NCBI GenBank assembly: GCA_019751935.1
Contig: JAIEMR010000163.1
Span: 1-20,253 of the forward strand
Direction: 5' to 3'
From: Alphaproteobacteria bacterium
GTDB taxonomy: Bacteria > Pseudomonadota > Alphaproteobacteria > Paracaedibacterales > CAIULA01
DNA: 20,253 bases
Part shown: in pieces, positions 15,039 to 20,253 of the stretch
How positions within the stretch are numbered: the first letter of the stretch is position 1
How the letters are laid out: every line of letters starts with the position of its first letter
Made by a program: the position numbers and the translations under genes
Notes under the pieces: model-generated
The model's database searches: none
Told to the model about the DNA's origin: nothing
The model's input: only the letters and a program-made list of their open reading frames with translations

Positions 15039-16829
15039 ATGATATCTTCACCAAAATTCACTACTTTCAAAAAGCTTTGGCCTTACCTTTGGCCAGACAA
15101 TATGCCTGACGCCAAACTTCGCCTGATTTTGGCCCTAAGTGCTCTCGTCCTTTCGAAAGTCTCAGTATTGTATGTGCCTATTATTTTTAAATATGCAATT
15201 GATTTTTTAAATAATCCAACAAATATTAAAGTTCCAATTGGATTAATGATTTTATATGGATTTATGCGTCTTGTTTCCTCAGCATTTTCCGAAATTAGAG
15301 ATGCCACATTTGCAAAGGTAGCCCAGCGTTCCTTAAGGCAAGTTGGATTAAAAATTTTTGACCATCTTCATCATTTAAGTTTACGCTTTCATCTTGAACG
15401 TCAGACTGGCGGTTTAACACGTGCTATTGAACGCGGAACAAAATCGATTGAAACACTCTTGACGTTTTTATCATTCAACATTCTTCCTATTGTTGCTGAA
15501 ATCATTTTGGTGAGTATATTTTTGTGGATTATGTACGACGCATATTTTGCAATTATAACTCTTTTGACAATGGTAACTTACATTGTTTTCACCCTTAAAC
15601 TTTCTGAATGGCGCACGAGTTATGTCCGTAAAATGAACGAAAATGACTCAGAGTCACAAACCAAAGCTATTGATAGCCTTTTAAATTACGAAACAGTTAA
15701 ATATTTTAATAACGAAGATCATGAAAAAGAGCGTTTTGATCAGTCCTTAAGGCTTTATGAAAAGGCTGCCGTTCAAAGCAAAATTAGCCTTTCCTACCTA
15801 AACATAGGTCAAGTTCTTATAATCTCGGTTGGACTCATTGCCGTCATGACTTTAGCCTCTCAGCAAGTTATCCAAAAAACAATGACCGTGGGTGATCTTG
15901 TTGCTGTAAATACCTTTCTCATTCAATTATATATCCCTCTTTTTAACTTGGGTTTTGCGTATCGTGAAATTAAACTCGCTCTGGTGAATTTAGAATCGAT
16001 GTTCTCGGTTATGGAAGAACCAGAGGAAATTAAAGACCTTGCTAGCGCACAGCCTATTAAGATCATTAAGGGTGAAATTCGCTTTGAGAATGTATCATTT
16101 TCATATCAAGAAAATCGCTCTATTTTAAAAGAGATCTCCTTTACGATTCCATCTGGAAGAACCCTCGCCATTGTAGGAGCAAGCGGCGCTGGGAAATCAA
16201 CAATATCGCGTCTTTTATTCAGATTTTATGACGTTTCAAGAGGTGTAGTTTTAATTGATGGCCAAGATATAAGATCTGTCACTCAACAAAGCCTTCGCCG
16301 TGCTATCGGTATTGTCCCTCAAGATACTGTTCTGTTTAATGACACCATTGGCTATAACATTCTGTATGGACGCATAGATGCAACAAAAGCAGAGATGATT
16401 GATGCAGCAAAGCAGGCCAGAATTCATGATTTTATTGAGTCCTTACCAGAAGGATATAATACAAGAGTTGGGGAGAGAGGATTAAAATTATCGGGCGGTG
16501 AAAAACAACGTGTTGCCATTGCCCGTACGCTTTTAAAACGCCCAAAAATCTTTTTGTTTGATGAGGCAACCTCAGCCCTTGACACCAGAACCGAAAAAGA
16601 AATTCAGCAAAATTTACGTGAAATCTCAAAAAACAAAACCACTTTAATTATCGCGCATCGCCTTTCAACGATTATTGATGCTGATCAAATTATTGTCCTT
16701 GAAAAAGGAAAAATTGTAGAAAGAGGAGATCATCAAACTCTTCTCAAAGAAAACGGAGTTTACACAGCCATGTGGAAGCGTCAGCAAGAAAAAAAGGAAA
16801 TTCAAATCACCAATCTTGCAAAGAAATAG
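15039..16829 (+). CDS. Atm1/ABCB7-family ABC exporter (half-transporter)
   Basis: A fused membrane/ATPase half-transporter of the bacterial Atm1 type, which works as an inner-membrane homodimer and is thought to export glutathione-linked sulfur, Fe-S or metal conjugates. Residues ~25-320 hold the six-helix membrane domain, with family marks TRAIERGTKSIE and NYETVKYFNNEDHEKE. The ATPase has Walker A GASGAGKST near 378-386, Q-loop IVPQDTVLFNDT, signature LSGGEKQ near 484, Walker B IFLFDEATSALD near 504-515 and the switch His in IIAHRLST. The length of 596 is normal. It is divergent from purC-bolA-grxD with a shared palindrome. The ribosome site before ATG 15039 is weak. The Atm1 subfamily call rests on the NYETVKYFNNE and RAIERGTKSI motifs. 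Confidence 0.92.
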   Translation: MISSPKFTTFKKLWPYLWPDNMPDAKLRLILALSALVLSKVSVLYVPIIFKYAIDFLNNPTNIKVPIGLMILYGFMRLVSSAFSEIRDATFAKVAQRSLRQVGLKIFDHLHHLSLRFHLERQTGGLTRAIERGTKSIETLLTFLSFNILPIVAEIILVSIFLWIMYDAYFAIITLLTMVTYIVFTLKLSEWRTSYVRKMNENDSESQTKAIDSLLNYETVKYFNNEDHEKERFDQSLRLYEKAAVQSKISLSYLNIGQVLIISVGLIAVMTLASQQVIQKTMTVGDLVAVNTFLIQLYIPLFNLGFAYREIKLALVNLESMFSVMEEPEEIKDLASAQPIKIIKGEIRFENVSFSYQENRSILKEISFTIPSGRTLAIVGASGAGKSTISRLLFRFYDVSRGVVLIDGQDIRSVTQQSLRRAIGIVPQDTVLFNDTIGYNILYGRIDATKAEMIDAAKQARIHDFIESLPEGYNTRVGERGLKLSGGEKQRVAIARTLLKRPKIFLFDEATSALDTRTEKEIQQNLREISKNKTTLIIAHRLSTIIDADQIIVLEKGKIVERGDHQTLLKENGVYTAMWKRQQEKKEIQITNLAKK

Positions 16830-16892
16830 CTTTAATTTTTTGTGTTAACACTAATTTGAGATTAAAAAGTTGATAGCGTATTAAATCTAAAT

Positions 16893-17882
16893 TCACTTAA
16901 ATACCGTCTTTAGCTTTTTAATCACAATCTCTTGCATTCTTTTTAACTCATCAAGAGACTTAAAACCCTCAACCGCAAGCTCATCAAAAAAGCACTGAGC
17001 ATGTTTGTTATCATATAAACTTTGCCTGAATTTTTTGAAACGCTTATTTTTAATGGGAACCTCGGCAATGTACGCGGGCTTTCCCATCAAACATGCCTCT
17101 GACATCATACTAATGGAATCACCCGTTACAACCAATGCATCTGCTAAGGCAAGGTATTCAAGGTAAGGATTATCTCCTTTTCCGTCCCAAATTTGACATG
17201 AAAGGCCTTTTAACCCCTCTTGCAACATTACAACTAACTCAGGCCTTGTGCGCCTTGAAGGTGTTATGAGTAAACTTCCCCCTTTATAGACAGGATGCTC
17301 GGTTATCATGTACTTTAGGCGAGCAACAAGAGACTCCATAAACTCTGCTGTGTAGCGATAATATTTATTATCTCCGCCGACCAAAACTGTAATGCGCTTT
17401 TCTGAATAGGACTGATACTTTTTTAAAACTTCTGGATTTTGACGGAGTTCTAAAAGCGTTTCTGGCCTTATAGGATGAAGAGCCCCTAATGTTGAAAAAA
17501 CATTATCTCCTTTTACCTCATCATGAAGAGGGGAAATAACAAGATCGAAATACGAAGAGTTGATATGCGGATTTTGAAGCACTATGATAAATGAATGCCC
17601 TCTAAAAGCCATCGCTGCGGTTACTGCCTGACGGCCAGCTGCAACAATGACAAAAGGGTACGGCGGCTTCAAAGAAGATGCGTCTTTTTGCAAAAGCTCT
17701 GGCTTTGTTTGAAAGCGTGCAAAGTGCGGCGGTAAATAACGCCAAAATCCCTTTAATGAAATTTCTTTATGGATAAACGGAATCGAATACACAGATTCTA
17801 TAATATTAGCCAAAGCAAGGCATTGACGATAAGTTCCAGTTTTGCCTTGGTCACATAAAACCCACCCTTCTCTAATAGACAT
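16893..17882 (-). CDS. ELM1-like (DUF1022) protein
   Basis: This matches the mitochondrial-fission ELM1-like family, a glycosyltransferase-like fold found in plants and alphaproteobacteria; its bacterial role is unclear. Family marks are the N-terminal REGWVLCDQGKTGTYRQCLA, VIVAAGRQAVTAA, VLQNPHI, LVGGDNKYYR, ITPSRRTRP and VTGDSISMMSEACLMGKP. The GDSISMMSEA segment sits at about residues 254-263. I start at ATG 17882 (329 residues): AAGGA lies eight bases upstream, and the ATG overlaps the TAA of the UPF0260 gene as TAATG. A TTG or ATG further up would extend into that gene. The gene is translationally coupled to its neighbour, and its stop faces the atm1 end across 63 bases with no clear terminator, only a GTGTTAACAC palindrome at 16842-16851. 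Confidence 0.87.
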   Translation of the reverse strand: MSIREGWVLCDQGKTGTYRQCLALANIIESVYSIPFIHKEISLKGFWRYLPPHFARFQTKPELLQKDASSLKPPYPFVIVAAGRQAVTAAMAFRGHSFIIVLQNPHINSSYFDLVISPLHDEVKGDNVFSTLGALHPIRPETLLELRQNPEVLKKYQSYSEKRITVLVGGDNKYYRYTAEFMESLVARLKYMITEHPVYKGGSLLITPSRRTRPELVVMLQEGLKGLSCQIWDGKGDNPYLEYLALADALVVTGDSISMMSEACLMGKPAYIAEVPIKNKRFKKFRQSLYDNKHAQCFFDELAVEGFKSLDELKRMQEIVIKKLKTVFK

Positions 17883-18376
17883 TATTTTGGTCCTTCTAAA
17901 ATTGGATCCAAACAATCTAAGGCGTATTCCTCAACATTAGCTATGTAATCTTCGGGAACAATCATACCTTTTTTAGAAATACCGGCTTTGTGGACAGCTT
18001 GTTTATCATTTGAAATAAGGTAATGCCAGTCATAAAGATCCCTGCCTTCATCAACAAGCCGATAGGCGCAAGTTTCTGGAAGCCAATCTAACGTCTCGAC
18101 CTTCTCAGGAGTTAACGCGATACAATCCTTAACGTTTTTTTGCCGGTTCTCATAATCTTTGCACCGGCACGTTTTTACATCTAAGTAACGACATCCTACA
18201 TTGGTTATAAACACTTCATCGGTATCTTCATCCTGAAGCTTAACCATACAACAAAGACCACAGCCATCACACAAAGACTCCCATTCGGCTTTGCTCATTT
18301 CAGCTAAGGTTTTTTGTTTCCAAAAAGGTATGGTTTTATAAGATTTCAAAGAAGAGTCAAAAATTCCGACGGGCAA
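17882..18376 (-). CDS. UPF0260/YcgN-family cysteine-cluster protein
   Basis: A small cytoplasmic protein of the UPF0260 (YcgN/YkgJ-like) family, thought to bind metal or an Fe-S cluster; its biochemical role is not established. It has the usual opening PFWKQKTLAEMSKAEW followed by the cluster C36-x2-C39-x2-C42-C43, further Cys at 62, 70, 72, 85 and 103, and the family segments LDWLPETCAYRL and WHYLISND. The ORF begins with TTG at 18376; no ATG precedes the conserved PFW segment and an in-frame stop lies upstream, so a non-ATG start is likely. A GGA lies close upstream. A perfect hairpin is found 23 bases before the start. The stop overlaps the ELM1-like start. Confidence 0.88.
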   Translation of the reverse strand: MPVGIFDSSLKSYKTIPFWKQKTLAEMSKAEWESLCDGCGLCCMVKLQDEDTDEVFITNVGCRYLDVKTCRCKDYENRQKNVKDCIALTPEKVETLDWLPETCAYRLVDEGRDLYDWHYLISNDKQAVHKAGISKKGMIVPEDYIANVEEYALDCLDPILEGPK

Positions 18377-18398
18377 ATGATTCCAAAATCGTAAACAA

Positions 18399-18433
18399 GC
18401 TTTATCTTAAGGTCAAGGACATTAAGATAAAGC
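18399..18433 (-). terminator. Perfect 12-bp stem-loop before the UPF0260 gene
   Basis: GCTTTATCTTAA (18399-18410) and TTAAGATAAAGC (18422-18433) form a perfect 12-bp stem with an 11-base loop. On the minus strand it follows the small exported-protein gene by 26 bases and is followed by TTGTTT, not a full T run. It may end that transcript or act as a leader hairpin for the UPF0260 gene, whose start is 23 bases further on. Confidence 0.5.
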
Positions 18434-18459
18434 ACAGGGTAAACGCATCTATAACTGGG

Positions 18460-18855
18460 TTATTCCATGAGATCTTCTTCATCACTTTTAGATATTTCAA
18501 GAGTTTTAGAGATCTCTTCAAGATATTTTCTAAATTTTGTTTTATTTTTCATTTCTAACCTTACATAACTTCTATCGTGTTTAACTGCGCGTATAACGTT
18601 TAACGCTCCTTCATCCTCTAAATTATCTATATATTCTTGGATATAACCCTCGCTGGACGTGTTTGCAGTATTTTCCATATCACTTACAAATTCATCTAAT
18701 TGCTCATCTAAAATCTCTGAGCTTTTAATTTCTCCATGAAAGAACTTTTTAGCAATTGACTCACCTAAATCAGCGATTTCTTTCTCAGCTGCTGATAAAG
18801 CATTAAAATTCATTAAAGCAAGGGACAAAAAAAGAATTATCTTTATATTCTTCAT
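18460..18855 (-). CDS. Small acidic exported protein, unknown function
   Basis: I do not recognise this 131-residue protein. It has a strong Sec signal peptide: MKNIKI, hydrophobic ILFLSLALMNFNAL and a LSA cleavage site. The mature part is acidic and helical (LDEQLDEFVSDME, YIQEYIDNLEDEGAL, KYLEEISKTLE, SDEEDLME at the end). No cysteines or further membrane segments are seen. I start at ATG 18855, because TTTGGAG lies eight bases before it; a longer frame to 18897 would bury the signal peptide. It follows the deaminase-like gene on the same strand with a 74-base gap, so it may be co-transcribed and may be a partner or immunity factor of that protein, an idea from position only. Confidence 0.75.
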   Translation of the reverse strand: MKNIKIILFLSLALMNFNALSAAEKEIADLGESIAKKFFHGEIKSSEILDEQLDEFVSDMENTANTSSEGYIQEYIDNLEDEGALNVIRAVKHDRSYVRLEMKNKTKFRKYLEEISKTLEISKSDEEDLME

Positions 18856-18929
18856 TATACTGACTCCAAATAAAAAACCGTAAGGTACATCTAACATATT
18901 TTTAATCTTAGTAATATTAAAATATTTTA

Positions 18930-19760
18930 TTAATATCTAATAAGAAGAGCTAACTCATTACGTGCAGCATTTTCCGGTCGATGATTAGCGCCAACAGCTG
19001 CAGTGCCTATAATATTATCAACGCTCGCAAGAATAGCTGGATCATGCGCTCCTGCTGTTATTGCGGGCCTCCAGTTAGCTTCAAACTCGCGGCGAGACAT
19101 AACTATGATATTTTGAGGGAATGGCATTGCCTGCTCTCTATTATTTAAAATACTTAATAACAGTCTTGCACAACATGGGCACATAGGACGGCGGGTTATT
19201 AACAACGCATCTGTGACATTGGGTCGTCCTCCAGGTAGGTCTATTGAACGCAGTAAATATCTTAGCGCCTTAGGTTCTGTATGATAAAAAGTAGAACCAT
19301 TTCCTATTTCAAACAATCCTTGTTTAGATTGAATATTAAGTTCTGAATAAGCATCAATAATCTGTGGCGCTTCGTTATTAAATAGATAAGCTGTCTGCCC
19401 CCCAACAGCTCCTGACTGGTAATTTGTAACATTTGTATGCCCTAGAACAATATGTCCCCCTGCTCCCCCTCCTGCAGGAGGATTAAAGATTTGTTGTAGA
19501 CTAGCAAGTATTACAGGTCGAAGAGCAGCAGCTGCTACTGCTGCTCCTTGAATATGGAAAACCATTTGCTGCTGCCTTGTTATTGCACGAATTTGAACTC
19601 TTGCGGCCGCTAGAGGATTAGCTATATATGCGAGATTGGCCAAATTTCCGTTAGCGTGTCCAACAACAGACGCCTCACAAGTGGCAATATGACAACAGAA
19701 TAATATAAGACAAAAAAATGAGTGAAATAACTTTTTAATTTTATGGTTTTTACTCATCAT
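18930..19760 (-). CDS. Exported protein with deaminase-like HxE...CxxC motifs, candidate toxin or effector
   Basis: This 276-residue protein has an N-terminal Sec signal: MMSKNHKIKK, a hydrophobic stretch and a CEA site near residue 30. A middle region rich in Ala and Gly (residues ~70-122) contains PPAGGGAGG. The C-terminal half has H160-T-E162 in FYHTEPKALRYLL and, 32 residues later, C194-P-C-C197 in DALLITRRPMCPCCARLL, then a strand QNIIVMS. Helix with HxE, strand, CxxC at a helix start, then strand is the core order of the zinc-dependent deaminase fold shared by many bacterial deaminase toxins. I infer a nucleic-acid or nucleoside deaminase-type toxin; the subfamily is not identified. The Pro before the first Cys is displaced (PMC rather than PC). 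AGGGA lies nine bases before the ATG. A small exported protein follows downstream. The alternative is a structural zinc protein without activity. Confidence 0.65.
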   Translation of the reverse strand: MMSKNHKIKKLFHSFFCLILFCCHIATCEASVVGHANGNLANLAYIANPLAAARVQIRAITRQQQMVFHIQGAAVAAAALRPVILASLQQIFNPPAGGGAGGHIVLGHTNVTNYQSGAVGGQTAYLFNNEAPQIIDAYSELNIQSKQGLFEIGNGSTFYHTEPKALRYLLRSIDLPGGRPNVTDALLITRRPMCPCCARLLLSILNNREQAMPFPQNIIVMSRREFEANWRPAITAGAHDPAILASVDNIIGTAAVGANHRPENAARNELALLIRY

Positions 19761-19774
19761 GATGCATTTTCCCT

Positions 19775-19805
19775 AAGTTTTAACAAAACTTTAGATATAA
19801 ATCTA
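19775..19805. promoter_or_regulatory. Two adjacent small dyads in the leader of the deaminase-like gene
   Basis: AAGTTTT-AAC-AAAACTT (19775-19791) is a perfect 7+3+7 inverted repeat directly before the ribosome site. TAGAT-ATAA-ATCTA (19792-19805) is a perfect 5+4+5 repeat next to it and overlaps the -10 box by one base. They may form leader hairpins or bind a regulator. In AT-rich DNA, chance is a real alternative. Confidence 0.4.
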
Positions 19806-19832
19806 TAATACGCCTCCTTAATATTCTCTTAA
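19805..19832 (-). promoter_or_regulatory. Candidate promoter of the deaminase-like gene
   Basis: On the minus strand TTAAGA (complement of 19827-19832), a 16-base spacer and TATTAT (complement of 19805-19810) fit a sigma-70 promoter at 4/6 and 5/6 matches, about 45 bases before the start codon. Confidence 0.4.
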
Positions 19833-19935
19833 TCAGAGATATTAATTTCTTAAAACTCTCTAGAAAATTTAAGTATTGTCTATCTTGGGTTGGATATGTC
19901 ATTTTTAAAACATACCCTATCGAAATGAATACAGC

Positions 19936-20253
19936 ATGATTTCAAAACTTACCGGAATATTAGACTCTACTCTATCAGACGGCGCTATTATTGATGTGAA
20001 TGGAATCGGCTATTTTGTTCACACTTCTGCCAAAACCTTAGCTCAATTACCCAGAATTGGCGAAAAAATCACACTAATGATTGAGCACATTATCCGTCAG
20101 GATCATCAGCAGCTCTGTGCATTTTATGATGAAAATGAACGCATGTGTTTTCGTTTATTGTTAGGCGTTCAGGGCGTTGGCATCAAGGTAGCACTTGCTA
20201 TTTTATCTGTTTTCACACCCAATGATCTTTTAAGTGCCATCGTGCACCAAGAC
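19936..20253 (+). CDS. ruvA: RuvA, Holliday junction DNA helicase subunit (3' truncated by window end)
   Basis: RuvA binds Holliday junctions and loads the RuvB motor for branch migration. The first 106 codons run open to the window edge. The start MISKLTGILDS and the segments VNGIGYFVHTS and EHIIRQDHQQLCAFYD match the N-terminal OB-fold domain. RLLLGVQGVGIKVALAILSV is the first helix-hairpin-helix region, where the family usually has GVGPKxAL. The remaining ~90 residues lie outside the window. No strong ribosome site precedes ATG 19936, but the conserved N-terminus begins exactly there. It is divergent from the deaminase-like gene with 175 bases between; no ruvC is seen upstream. Confidence 0.95.
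   Translation, partial: MISKLTGILDSTLSDGAIIDVNGIGYFVHTSAKTLAQLPRIGEKITLMIEHIIRQDHQQLCAFYDENERMCFRLLLGVQGVGIKVALAILSVFTPNDLLSAIVHQD

Noticed and set aside
16842..16851. GTGTTAACAC palindrome between convergent genes
   Set aside because: A 10-base palindrome without loop or T tail is too short to call a terminator or operator with confidence.
19813..19819. Perfect AAGGAGG on the minus strand upstream of the deaminase-like gene
   Set aside because: No ATG, GTG or TTG follows at a usable distance and it falls inside the promoter spacer, so it is probably chance.

Overview
The window is AT-rich, gene-dense DNA from an alphaproteobacterium, most likely an intracellular or symbiotic lineage of the Holosporales/Rickettsiales type. 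This is inferred from gene content and order: hflK-hflC-degP, a purC...bolA-grxD remnant, an Atm1-type ABC exporter, an ELM1-like protein next to a UPF0260 cysteine-cluster protein, VgrG parts, and several orphan exported proteins. No rRNA, tRNA, CRISPR array, insertion sequence or integrase was recognised.

Left region (1-3811, + strand): a contractile-injection tip cassette. A VgrG spike protein, whose last 200 residues are exactly 25 tandem octapeptides, is followed by an acidic coiled-coil/MORN-repeat protein and a DUF4280 PAAR-like tip protein. A 253-base gap follows and holds two mutually inverted hairpins that resemble a REP doublet. The minus strand then carries a 679-residue Sec-exported coiled-coil protein of unknown function (4065-6104).

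Centre (6272-11411): the Mrp/ApbC Fe-S carrier (minus) is divergent from hflK-hflC-degP (plus), an envelope proteolysis operon whose genes overlap or nearly touch. A small hairpin lies between degP and the convergent operon that follows.

Iron-sulfur region (11449-16829): a minus-strand operon purC-bolA-grxD-prmC-APH-like kinase is divergent from an Atm1-family exporter. A perfect 8+1+8 palindrome sits in the 91-base divergent promoter. Mrp, BolA, monothiol glutaredoxin and Atm1 all belong to Fe-S/glutathione chemistry. purC lacks its usual purS/purQ/purL neighbours and has unusual active-site motifs.

Right region (16893-20253): an overlapping pair of a UPF0260 protein and an ELM1-like protein, then two exported-protein genes, all on minus. 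The larger, 276 residues, carries a HxE...CxxC pattern in the order expected of the zinc-dependent deaminase fold and is the best candidate here for an undescribed effector or toxin. A small acidic exported protein follows it. The window ends inside ruvA (plus), whose first 106 codons are present.
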